Source of the DNA: JBLNBN01 sp050260015 | Lineage (GTDB): Bacteria; Bacteroidota; Ignavibacteria; Kapaibacteriales; UBA2268 | Reading direction: 5' to 3' | DNA length: 39,491 nt | NCBI GenBank assembly: GCA_050260015.1 | Contig: JBLNBN010000067.1 | Span: 1 to 39,491, forward strand | In this document: positions 32,292-39,491 of the stretch, in pieces | Layout: every line of letters begins with the position of its first letter | Position numbering within the stretch: the first letter of the stretch is position 1 | The notes under the pieces: model-generated | The model's input: the letters and a program-made list of their open reading frames with translations, nothing else | Told to the model about the DNA's origin: nothing | Database searches by the model: none | Program-made: the position numbers and the translations under genes

Positions 32292-33635
32292 ATGGCTCGC
32301 CGCAAATCAAAACATAAGATTGACAAGAAAGTTATAATTGAAGCTTTCTCCGAAATGGCAAAATCAAAAAGCATCGATCGCGATTTACTCCAGGGCGTCG
32401 TCGAGGAGACGATTTCCATGATCGTCCGGAAAAAATACGGTCAGGAGGCGAATTTTGACATTATTGTCAATATGGACAAGGGCGATATTGAAATTTACCT
32501 CATACGCGAAATTGTAGAAGAAGTCGAAGACGAAACTTTGCAAATCACGCTCGAGGAAGCCCAACGCTATAGCGACGAAGCCATGGACCTTGGCGACGAA
32601 TTCGTCGAGCAGATAACTCTCGACAACATCAGCGACAGTTTCGGCCGTCGCCTGGTTTCGCTCGCCGCTCAAAACCTCAACCAACGTATTCGCGAAATAG
32701 AGAAGGACAACATCTATAACGAGTACGCCTCGAAGGTAGGCGAGATACTGATTGGCGAAATCTACCAGGTGCGCCGCCATGAGATCTTAATTTTACACAA
32801 TAAAATTGAAATGAAGCTTCCGCGCGAAGAGCAAATCCCCAACGAGCCTTATAGATTCAAAAAGAATCAGACCCTAAAGACGATCGTAAAGGAAGTGCGT
32901 CGCAACGGCGCCGGCGGTTTACCGGAAATCATTCTTTCCCGCGCCTCCGAAGAATTCCTCGCTAAGCTATTCGAAATAGAAATCCCCGAGATATACGACG
33001 GCATCATTCAAATACGCGCAATCGCGCGTGAAGCGGGCGATCGCTCCAAGGTTGCGGTGCAAAGCTTCGACGACCGCGTGGATCCGGTCGGCGCATGCGT
33101 CGGTATGAAAGGCATTCGTATTCATTCTATCGTTCGCGAGCTTAACAACGAGAACATAGACCTAATCGAATACTCCGACGAGCCCTCTATTTTTATTCAG
33201 AGAGCCCTTTCGCCGGCTAAAGTGAAAGAAGTACAGATACAGGCGGAAACGCGCTCCTGTACCGTAATAGTTCCCGAGGACCAGGTCTCGCTCGCAATTG
33301 GAAAGAGCGGGCAAAACGTAAGACTAGCCTCCAAACTAACCGGATACTCAATTACGTTAATTAAGGAAGGCGGCGAAGATATCGAATTAGTCGAATTCCG
33401 CGAGGAGTTAGGCGAAGAGCTGTACAACGCATTGGCCGAGGCCGGCTTTGAAACCGCTCGCGATTTCCTGGAATCTCCCATGGAACGCATATTAGCGCTC
33501 GACGCGTTGACTCCGGAGAAAGTAATCGAAATTAGGGCTCTTATGTTAAATGAATTTGAAGAAGAGGACACGGAAGAGACTTTGGAGAAAATTCGCTCGT
33601 ATCGCGCATCCCAAAGCGCGGAAAGCGCGACGTAA
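32292..33635 (+). CDS. nusA: Transcription elongation/termination factor NusA
   Basis: NusA binds RNA polymerase and nascent RNA and controls pausing, termination and antitermination. The 447 residues show the N-terminal domain (ALLQ-type ISMIVRKKYGQEANFDIIVN), an S1 domain (GEILIGEIYQVRRHEILI) and two KH domains (SKVAVQSFDDRVDPVGACVG and VSLAIGKSGQNVRLASKLTG). A short helix-hairpin-helix tail (ALDALTPEKVIEIRAL) and an acidic C-terminus follow. It is first in the cluster; the usual upstream gene rimP is not here. The ATG at 32292 has AAGAAAG upstream. The leader carries a terminator-like hairpin, so self-regulation is plausible. Confidence 0.97.
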   Translation: MARRKSKHKIDKKVIIEAFSEMAKSKSIDRDLLQGVVEETISMIVRKKYGQEANFDIIVNMDKGDIEIYLIREIVEEVEDETLQITLEEAQRYSDEAMDLGDEFVEQITLDNISDSFGRRLVSLAAQNLNQRIREIEKDNIYNEYASKVGEILIGEIYQVRRHEILILHNKIEMKLPREEQIPNEPYRFKKNQTLKTIVKEVRRNGAGGLPEIILSRASEEFLAKLFEIEIPEIYDGIIQIRAIAREAGDRSKVAVQSFDDRVDPVGACVGMKGIRIHSIVRELNNENIDLIEYSDEPSIFIQRALSPAKVKEVQIQAETRSCTVIVPEDQVSLAIGKSGQNVRLASKLTGYSITLIKEGGEDIELVEFREELGEELYNALAEAGFETARDFLESPMERILALDALTPEKVIEIRALMLNEFEEEDTEETLEKIRSYRASQSAESAT

Positions 33636-33721
33636 GTTAAATTTTGTAAGATTTAAACGACGAATAAAACTTGATAAAGAAATTTTTCACAGAAGGTTAT
33701 AAAACTATTAATTCAAAGATT

Positions 33722-36700
33722 ATGGCTGCGGCAAATAAAATAAAACTTTTCAAAATAGCTTCCGAAATAAATATCGGAAAGGACGCTATTGTCGAGTTTC
33801 TACAATCCAAGGGCTTCTCGATCGAGAACAAGCCCACCGCCACTCTCGACGAAGCCATGCTGCAAGCCATCAACGATAAGTTTAAGCGCGAAAAAGCGGC
33901 GGCTGAGAAGCAACGCGAAAAGCTGCAAAAGCAAAAAGACTTGCGCGTGACTACACAAGCGCGGGATACCAAATTTAAATCCGAGGAAACGCTGGAAATA
34001 TCCTCCCTAATGCACGAGGAGGCTGTTCCCAAGCAGGAACCTACCGTTCCGATGGAGTCGATCGAAGAGATTGAACGCGAGGAAGCCTACGAAACGGAAC
34101 CCGTCCAAACTATCGAGATCGAAACGATGCCGCCAAGCGCTATGGAAATAGCCGAGGCTCCGCTCGAAGAGACTATCACGGACGCGGCCGCCGAAATTCA
34201 GAGGACGGTGGAAACGAATCCTATCATCGGCGATAATCATGGTAAAACATTTGAGAAATTCGCTGAAAGCTCGATCGACGAAGCGTATGAAGACGCCGTC
34301 GACGCGCTTACGATGTCCAGGCTGGACGATTCCGAGGCCACGATCGTTTCGGCGGAGGATATTATAATTGATAAGATCGATCGATCTTTGCAGGAGGAGC
34401 GCGAGTCCGCTTCCCGCGAAGCTTCGGAGCCCGTTGAAGAAATAATCCCGGCCGCGGCTGCCACGGAAGCTGCATCCGCCCCGGCGGCGTCTACGGAAGA
34501 AGAGTTGGAAGCGGAACACCGCCGAAAGAAAAAGAATAAAAAGAAAATTCTTGAAGTTACCCCCGGCGAAGCTCCAAAGTTGAGAGGATTAACCGTTATA
34601 GGTAAAATAGATCTCGACGCCAATAAAAAGAAAGATAAACCCGTCGGCGATAAACGCGACAAGAAAAAGCGTAAATTTGGAAAGCCAGAGCGACTGCCGG
34701 AAAGCGATACTTTAGCGACCCGGCCAAAAGAAAGGCCGTTCCGCAGGCCGGAAGGCGGCCCAGGACATACGGGCCCAGGTCATTCAGGTCCCGGACATTC
34801 CGGACAGGGGCATACCGGTCCCGGCGCCGGCCAACAAAGACAGCCGGCAAGCGCTTCTCTTCGCGACACAGCGTCTACCCCCGGTCGCGGCCCATTGCCT
34901 ATCGCAGGCGGAGCCCCTAAACCGAAAGAAGCTGATAAATTTGACGCGACGCGTAAGAAGAAAAGGAAGAAATCTATACGCGAACAGATCAGCCAGGAAG
35001 AGGTGGATAAAGCTATCCGCCAGACGCTTTCAGGCATGGAAGTGTCCAACGTGGGGGCCACTCGCGCCAAGTTGAAGCAAAAGAAGAAGATGGAGCGAGA
35101 GGAAAAAGAGCAGAAAATAATCGAAGAGCGCGAGCGCGAATCGCATACGTTGCGCCTGACTGAATACGTTACAACAAGCGATCTTGCAAACCTGATGGGA
35201 ATATCGCCGAACGAGATAATACTTAAATGTATGCAGCTCGGCTTGATGGTTACCATTAACCAGAGATTGGATAAAGACACAATAACGGTTATAGCGGACG
35301 ATTACGGATTCGAAGTTGAATTCATTGGACAAAAAGAAATCCAATTTGTCGAGGAAGAAGACGACGAGCAGGAAACAAAAGTACCGCGTCCGCCAATAGT
35401 AACTATCATGGGTCACGTCGATCACGGTAAAACGTCGCTGCTCGACTTTATTCGTCACGCTAACGTCGTCGCAGGCGAAGCTGGCGGTATAACGCAGCAT
35501 ATAGGCGCGTATAAAGTAGAGATGCCCGGAACAAAGAAATCGATTACTTTCCTCGACACGCCCGGCCACGAAGCCTTTACGGCAATGCGCGCCCGCGGAG
35601 CCCAGGTTACTGACATCGTAGTGCTCGTAGTCGCCGCCGACGATAGCGTCATGCCTCAAACAATCGAGGCGATTAGCCATGCTAAAGCCGCGAATGTTCC
35701 GATAGTAGTCGCTATAAATAAAATCGACAAACCCGACGCAAACCCGGACAGAATAAAGCAACAACTTACCGACCACGGTATACTTACCGAAGACTGGGGC
35801 GGCAAGAACCAATGCGTTGAAATTTCGGCAAAGAAAGGCATTAACGTAGATCTGCTGCTGGAGAAGATACTTCTCGAAGCGGAAATGCTCGACCTGCGCG
35901 CCAATCCAGATCGTAAAGCTCGCGGCATTGTCGTCGAAGCCAATATGAATAAGGGTTGGGGTCCGGTCGCTACCGTAATAGTTCGTAAGGGAACCCTCGC
36001 AGTCGGCGAACCGTTCGTAGCCGGTAATTTCTCGGGCCGCGTACGCGCTATGCTCGACGAGCGCGGCAATAAAGTTGAAGTTGCGGGCCCCTCGACGCCG
36101 GTTATGGTAATCGGTTTTGACGGGCTACCCGAAGCGGGCGACGGGTTTATTACAGTTGAAACGGACACGGAAGCCCGCTACATCGCAAACGAGCGCAAGC
36201 AGCTCCGCCGCGAGCAGGATCTCCGCCGTCAGCGTCACATTACTCTCGACGAAATTTCACAGCAAATTCAATTGGGCGGCGTAAAGGACTTGTTCCTTGT
36301 TATAAAGGGCGACGTTTCCGGTTCAGTCGAAGCTTTGAGCGATTCGTTAATGAAGCTTTCCCGCGACGAAGTGCGCGTGAACATACTCCACAAGGGCGTC
36401 GGAACAATTTCCGAGACGGACGTTATGCTTGCCTCCGCGTCGAACGCCGTAATCATCGGCTTTAACGTAACCCCGGCGGCGAAAGCTAAGAAACTCGCCG
36501 AAGCGGAAAATATTGACATACGTCATTACGATATTATCTACGACTGCATTAACGAAATACAGTTAGCGTTGGAAGGCTTATTGACTCCTGAAATTAAGGA
36601 AGAGATTACTTCAGCGGTCGAGGTTCGCCAGATATTCAAGATCAGCCGCCTTGGCACCATCGCCGGTTGCTACGTGCTCAGCGGGAAGATCGCGCGAAAC

Positions 36701-36898
36701 GATAAGATCCGCGTACTACGCGACGGGCTCCCAGTGCACGCCGGATCGCTCTCTTCGCTTAAACGCGGCAAGGACGATGTGAAGGAAGTCGACACTGGAT
36801 ACGAATGCGGCATCCAGGTAGAAGGCTTTAACGACGTGCAGGAAGGCGATATCATCGAGGGATATAAGCTAATTGAAGTCCGCCGCAGGTGGAAGTAA
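33722..36898 (+). CDS. infB: Translation initiation factor IF-2
   Basis: IF-2 is a GTPase that brings initiator tRNA to the 30S subunit and promotes subunit joining. With the ATG at 33722 it has 1058 residues. An IF2-N helix bundle comes first (KIKLFKIASEINIGKDAIVE). A long acidic/basic linker (about 60-460) includes four tandem 5-residue GH(S/T)G(P/Q) repeats. A second IF2-N region follows (TSDLANLMGISPNEIILKCM). The G domain starts near residue 564 with GHVDHGKTS, DTPGHEAFT and NKID, and the two C-terminal beta-barrel domains follow. An in-frame TTG at 33671 would add 17 residues unlike the family. It lies 86 bp after nusA and 16 bp before rbfA. Confidence 0.96.
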   Translation: MAAANKIKLFKIASEINIGKDAIVEFLQSKGFSIENKPTATLDEAMLQAINDKFKREKAAAEKQREKLQKQKDLRVTTQARDTKFKSEETLEISSLMHEEAVPKQEPTVPMESIEEIEREEAYETEPVQTIEIETMPPSAMEIAEAPLEETITDAAAEIQRTVETNPIIGDNHGKTFEKFAESSIDEAYEDAVDALTMSRLDDSEATIVSAEDIIIDKIDRSLQEERESASREASEPVEEIIPAAAATEAASAPAASTEEELEAEHRRKKKNKKKILEVTPGEAPKLRGLTVIGKIDLDANKKKDKPVGDKRDKKKRKFGKPERLPESDTLATRPKERPFRRPEGGPGHTGPGHSGPGHSGQGHTGPGAGQQRQPASASLRDTASTPGRGPLPIAGGAPKPKEADKFDATRKKKRKKSIREQISQEEVDKAIRQTLSGMEVSNVGATRAKLKQKKKMEREEKEQKIIEERERESHTLRLTEYVTTSDLANLMGISPNEIILKCMQLGLMVTINQRLDKDTITVIADDYGFEVEFIGQKEIQFVEEEDDEQETKVPRPPIVTIMGHVDHGKTSLLDFIRHANVVAGEAGGITQHIGAYKVEMPGTKKSITFLDTPGHEAFTAMRARGAQVTDIVVLVVAADDSVMPQTIEAISHAKAANVPIVVAINKIDKPDANPDRIKQQLTDHGILTEDWGGKNQCVEISAKKGINVDLLLEKILLEAEMLDLRANPDRKARGIVVEANMNKGWGPVATVIVRKGTLAVGEPFVAGNFSGRVRAMLDERGNKVEVAGPSTPVMVIGFDGLPEAGDGFITVETDTEARYIANERKQLRREQDLRRQRHITLDEISQQIQLGGVKDLFLVIKGDVSGSVEALSDSLMKLSRDEVRVNILHKGVGTISETDVMLASASNAVIIGFNVTPAAKAKKLAEAENIDIRHYDIIYDCINEIQLALEGLLTPEIKEEITSAVEVRQIFKISRLGTIAGCYVLSGKIARNDKIRVLRDGLPVHAGSLSSLKRGKDDVKEVDTGYECGIQVEGFNDVQEGDIIEGYKLIEVRRRWK
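34763..34822 (+). repeat. Four tandem 15-bp units inside infB
   Basis: Codons 348-367 of infB encode GHTGP, GHSGP, GHSGQ and GHTGP in a row. The DNA units differ at third positions, so this is an old, protein-level repeat in the flexible linker rather than a recent expansion. Confidence 0.8.
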
Positions 36899-36914
36899 CT
36901 TAAGGAGGCTTATT

Positions 36915-37277
36915 ATGTCAATACGAGCTGAAAAAATTGCCAGCGTCATTAAGCGCGCGCTCTCGGCCCCGATCTCGGATATCGCAAGAGAGCATATATC
37001 CGGCTTGGTCACCGTAACAAGCGTGCGGATGTCCAACGATTTACAGCACGCTAAGGTGTACGTCAGTCTGTACGGTAAATCCGTTTCGCCCGGTAGGCTG
37101 TTACAATTGCTTGATAATAACAAGCACGAGTTTAAGCAAATTATTTCCCGCGAGTTAAGATTGCGATTTACCCCGGATCTAAAATTCTTCCTGGACGACG
37201 CGCTGGATCAGATGGAGCATATTCAAAAACTGCTCGATTCGGTTCGCAGGGAAGATAAAGAAAACGAGAGCGAATGA
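36915..37277 (+). CDS. rbfA: 30S ribosome-binding factor A
   Basis: RbfA is a late 30S maturation and cold-adaptation factor. The 120-residue protein starting at 36915 has the single KH-like fold pattern SIRAEKIASVIKRALSAPI, VTVTSVRMSNDLQHAKVYVS and LRLRFTPDLKFFLDDALDQM. The ATG at 36915 is chosen over one at 36873 because a perfect AAGGAGG sits 6 nt before it and the longer form would overlap infB. The stop overlaps the truB start (ATGA), so they are translationally coupled. Confidence 0.95.
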   Translation: MSIRAEKIASVIKRALSAPISDIAREHISGLVTVTSVRMSNDLQHAKVYVSLYGKSVSPGRLLQLLDNNKHEFKQIISRELRLRFTPDLKFFLDDALDQMEHIQKLLDSVRREDKENESE

Positions 37278-37996
37278 TCTTAAAGAAATCTGAAGTAAAC
37301 AAATTCGGGGAATGGCGCTCCGGGCTTGCCGAACAGGGCGGAGTTCTACTGGTCGATAAAACGGCCGGCAACTCGTCATTCTATTCCGTAGCGAAGGTGC
37401 GCAGGTTATTTGGAATAAAGAAGGTGGGACATGCCGGCACGCTTGACCCGTTCGCGACAGGCTTGCTCATACTCTGCCTCGGCAAAGCAACGAAGCGAGT
37501 CGACCAATTCATGGCCCGGACGAAACGTTACTCCGGGGTAGTTAAATTAGGGGCTACCACGGCTTCCCTGGATCCGGAAACCCCAGAAACTGACGCGCGC
37601 GAGCTGCCGATTATTTCCGAGGAAGATATCCGGGTAGTAGCTAATAGCTTTATAGGAGCTCAAAGCCAAACGCCTCCAATGTATTCAGCCAAGAAAGTCG
37701 GCGGTAAAAAGCTGTACGAATTGGCCAGGAAGAATATTGAGATCGAACGGAAGCCTTCGGAAATTGAAATCTACAAATTAGATATAAAAAGAATAAATCT
37801 CCCATTCATTGAAATCGACGTCGAGTGCTCGAAAGGCGCTTACATACGCGTATTGGCCCGCGATTTTGCGGAGCGATTGGGACAACCAGGATACTTAAGC
37901 GCGTTACGAAGGACCGCGATAGGCGAGTACCAGGTTGAGGACGCTTTCACTATCGATGAATTGATTGAAATAAATGAGAAATTCGAATGTCAATAA
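37274..37996 (+). CDS. truB: tRNA pseudouridine(55) synthase TruB
   Basis: TruB converts U55 to pseudouridine in the T-loop of tRNAs. The 240-residue protein has the catalytic motif GHAGTLDPFATG with Asp58. It also has ATKRVDQFMARTKRYSG, the TPPMYSAKKVGGKKLYELAR loop and CSKGAYIRVLARDFAERLG. The first 20 residues are a short extension before GGVLLVDKTAG. It overlaps rbfA by 4 nt and precedes ribF in the usual cluster order. The protein stops soon after the catalytic domain, without a PUA domain, as in short TruB forms. Confidence 0.95.
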   Translation: MILKKSEVNKFGEWRSGLAEQGGVLLVDKTAGNSSFYSVAKVRRLFGIKKVGHAGTLDPFATGLLILCLGKATKRVDQFMARTKRYSGVVKLGATTASLDPETPETDARELPIISEEDIRVVANSFIGAQSQTPPMYSAKKVGGKKLYELARKNIEIERKPSEIEIYKLDIKRINLPFIEIDVECSKGAYIRVLARDFAERLGQPGYLSALRRTAIGEYQVEDAFTIDELIEINEKFECQ

Positions 37997-38021
37997 TATA
38001 TTTAATAATTTCGGTCGTTCA

Positions 38022-38963
38022 ATGATAGTTTACGATTCGCTCGAAGAAACGCCCTTTACTCCCAATACATATATAACTGTCGGCACTTTCGACGGCGTAC
38101 ATTTGGGGCATAGATTAATCATCTCCCGGCTCGTTGAGAAAGCTAAGGAAGACGGCGCCCGAAGTTTGCTTATCACTTTCGATCCGCATCCGCAGATCGT
38201 TTTGCCAAATCCGACTAAGCCTCGCATTAAATTGCTTACTTCTATTAAGGAAAGGCTCCATCTTCTAAAAGATACCGGTTTGGACGGCGCGCTCGTTATC
38301 CCATTTACTTACGAGTTTTCCCAAAACAACCCGGGAGATTTCGTTAGGGCTTTGGTAAAGAATATCGGGATGAAGAGAATTATCCTTGGCGAGGACCATA
38401 ACTTCGGTAAGAACCGCGGTGGAAATTACGACACTCTGCTTGAGCTTTCTAAAGAGCTTGATTTTGGAGTGGAGAGGGTCGACGGTTTCATGATCAACGG
38501 CGTACGCGTTTCGAGCACTAAGATACGACATGCGCTCGAGGAGCATAACCTTGGCGAGGCGAATAAGATGCTCAGCTATAACTATTTCGTTCGCGGGCAG
38601 GTCGTTCACGGACGCGGTATGGGTTCGGAAATAGGCTACCCGACGGCCAATATTAAGCCGCCGGACAAATACAAACTACTTCCGGGCTACGGCGCCTACC
38701 TAATACGCAGCGAGATCGAAGGCGTAGATTATTTCGGAATGGCGAACATCGGCATACGGCCGACCATGACGAACGATACGGCTCCAACCCTCGAAGTGTA
38801 CTTTTTCGATATGGATGAGGACACGGATCTATACGGCCAGACTCTTCACATTATCTTCCTCGCCTTTCTCAGGGAAGAGAAAAAGTTTTCATCGGTGGAC
38901 GCGCTGATAAATCAAATTGAGCACGACGAAAGAAAATGCCGTCAACTAATTGAAAATCTTTAA
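38022..38963 (+). CDS. ribF: Bifunctional riboflavin kinase/FAD synthetase
   Basis: RibF makes FMN from riboflavin and ATP and then FAD from FMN and ATP. From the ATG at 38022 the protein has 313 residues. The N-terminal nucleotidyltransferase begins with TVGTFDGVHLGHRLIISRL and includes TFDPHP. ILGEDHNFGKNRGG and the NGVRVSSTKIRHAL motif follow. The kinase domain has GRGMGSEIGYPTANIKPP, NIGIRPT and LEVYFFD. An in-frame ATG at 37974 would overlap truB by 23 nt; neither start has a clear ribosome-binding site. The position after truB is the common one. Confidence 0.94.
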   Translation: MIVYDSLEETPFTPNTYITVGTFDGVHLGHRLIISRLVEKAKEDGARSLLITFDPHPQIVLPNPTKPRIKLLTSIKERLHLLKDTGLDGALVIPFTYEFSQNNPGDFVRALVKNIGMKRIILGEDHNFGKNRGGNYDTLLELSKELDFGVERVDGFMINGVRVSSTKIRHALEEHNLGEANKMLSYNYFVRGQVVHGRGMGSEIGYPTANIKPPDKYKLLPGYGAYLIRSEIEGVDYFGMANIGIRPTMTNDTAPTLEVYFFDMDEDTDLYGQTLHIIFLAFLREEKKFSSVDALINQIEHDERKCRQLIENL

Positions 38964-38989
38964 TATTAAAATGAAATTTCGTATATTTG
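38959..38989 (+). promoter_or_regulatory. Candidate promoter of rpsO-pnp
   Basis: TTTA at 38959-38962 and TATATTTG at 38982-38989 are 19 bp apart, with one mismatch in the -33 element. The first part lies in the last codon and stop of ribF. The start would be near 38996, about 42 bp before rpsO. Confidence 0.55.
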
Positions 38990-39037
38990 TCGTTTATTAA
39001 AAAGCAAAAAATATATTTTAGAAATCGGAGTAAATGA

Positions 39038-39304
39038 ATGATAACTAAAGAACAGAAAGCCGAACTCGTTACTAAATACGGCGATCAGCCGAACGATTCA
39101 GGCAAAACCGAAGTGCAGGTAGCGTTACTTACGCTGAGGATAAACGATTTAACGGGGCATTTAGATTCTCACAAGAAAGACAACCATACGCGTCGCGGAT
39201 TGATCAAACTCGTCAGCAAACGCAAGAAGCTTTTAAGCTATTTATCGAAGAAGGATATCAACAGATATCGCGCGATTATTAGCTCGCTCGGTTTGCGTAA
39301 ATAA
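39038..39304 (+). CDS. rpsO: 30S ribosomal protein S15
   Basis: S15 binds 16S rRNA early in 30S assembly. The 88-residue protein has the family signature: HLDSHKKDNHTRRGLIKLVS followed by RKKLLSYLSKKDINRYRAII. A GGAG lies 7 nt before the ATG at 39038; an out-of-frame ATG is 4 nt upstream. It is followed by a terminator and then pnp, the same order as in E. coli and many bacteria. Confidence 0.97.
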   Translation: MITKEQKAELVTKYGDQPNDSGKTEVQVALLTLRINDLTGHLDSHKKDNHTRRGLIKLVSKRKKLLSYLSKKDINRYRAIISSLGLRK

Positions 39305-39315
39305 CAAAATTTCAG

Positions 39316-39338
39316 ACGGCGGTAAAGCGCCGTTTTTT
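39316..39338 (+). terminator. Terminator between rpsO and pnp
   Basis: ACGGCG and CGCCGT pair across a 6-nt loop (GTAAAG), and the 3' arm ends in a run of six T. It lies 12 bp after the rpsO stop and 30 bp before pnp, so pnp either has its own promoter or depends on partial read-through. Confidence 0.85.
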
Positions 39339-39367
39339 GTCTCATAAAAGAATAAAGATAGACAATA

Positions 39368-39491
39368 ATGGCTAAACAGACAGTTTCAATTGATTTCGAC
39401 GGCAGGGAATACTCGCTGGAGACCGGCAAACTAGCAAAGTTTGCGAACGGCTCCGTTATGGTAAAATGCGGCGATACAATGGTTTTAGTTG
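39368..39491 (+). CDS. pnp: Polyribonucleotide nucleotidyltransferase, 5' end only
   Basis: The frame from the ATG at 39368 runs to the window end (41 codons). It reads MAKQTVSIDFDGREYSLETG and continues with KLAKFANGSVMVKCGDTMVLV. This is the start of the first RNase PH domain of PNPase, which degrades RNA 3' to 5' by phosphorolysis. Its place right after rpsO supports the call. The rest of the protein, including the KH and S1 domains, is outside the window. Confidence 0.88.
   Translation, partial: MAKQTVSIDFDGREYSLETGKLAKFANGSVMVKCGDTMVLV

Noticed and set aside
34007..34519. 170-codon open frame on the minus strand inside infB
   Set aside because: Antisense to the IF-2 linker and rich in Arg and Phe, as expected from GAA/GCG codons read in reverse.
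34763..34822. Tandem repeat as a possible CRISPR or satellite
   Set aside because: It is in frame within infB, has no spacers, and encodes a flexible Gly-His linker.
35030..35812. 260-codon open frame on the minus strand inside infB
   Set aside because: It mirrors the conserved IF-2 G domain; its sequence is rich in Tyr, Cys and Arg as expected for an antisense shadow.

Overview
The window reads as a stretch of chromosome from a Bacteroidota/Chlorobiota-type bacterium (FCB group, possibly an Ignavibacteria- or Kapabacteria-like lineage). Three extracellular proteins end in type IX secretion (T9SS) sorting domains. There are several lipoproteins. The clearest promoters have the Bacteroidota layout (-33 TTTG, 19-bp spacer, -7 TAnnTTTG) rather than the E. 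coli one. The lineage is an inference from these traits; no rRNA is present. Nearly all the DNA is coding. I saw no phage, insertion sequence, CRISPR array or tRNA gene.

Left part (1-16000), mostly minus strand: a truncated outer-membrane barrel gene follows a 1202-residue T9SS-exported protein. Then come gpmI with a clear terminator and queE. A divergent TSUP-family exporter and rpmB are on the plus strand. dnaA faces rpmB across a shared terminator. A 511-bp AT-rich gap leads to a second T9SS protein with Asp-box repeats. Next is a minus-strand group: the delta' clamp-loader gene (holB), a PSP1/RicT-type gene and a bifunctional phosphoglucose/phosphomannose isomerase.

Middle part (16000-32100), mostly plus strand: a fused alpha/beta 2-oxoacid dehydrogenase E1, a GH29 fucosidase-like lipoprotein overlapping a leucine-rich-repeat lipoprotein, a von Willebrand A membrane protein followed by a U32 peptidase family (TrhP-like) gene, a small Cys-containing membrane protein (minus), a methyltransferase overlapping an exported MsrA, recA overlapping recX, an ABC-F ATPase, a short T9SS protein (minus), an unknown small membrane protein, and a glutaryl-CoA-dehydrogenase-like enzyme (minus).

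Right part (32100-39491): one translation and RNA-metabolism cluster, nusA-infB-rbfA-truB-ribF-rpsO-pnp, with pnp cut by the window end. It links transcription elongation, translation initiation, 30S maturation, tRNA modification, flavin synthesis and RNA decay, as in many bacteria, but without rimP in front of nusA.

I found no clearly new multi-gene system. The most interesting signals are regulatory: a terminator-like hairpin directly after the nusA promoter, a 13-bp perfect inverted repeat around the -7 box of the VWA gene, a 14-bp palindrome in the recA leader, and a cluster of GC-rich mini-hairpins between recX and the ABC-F gene.
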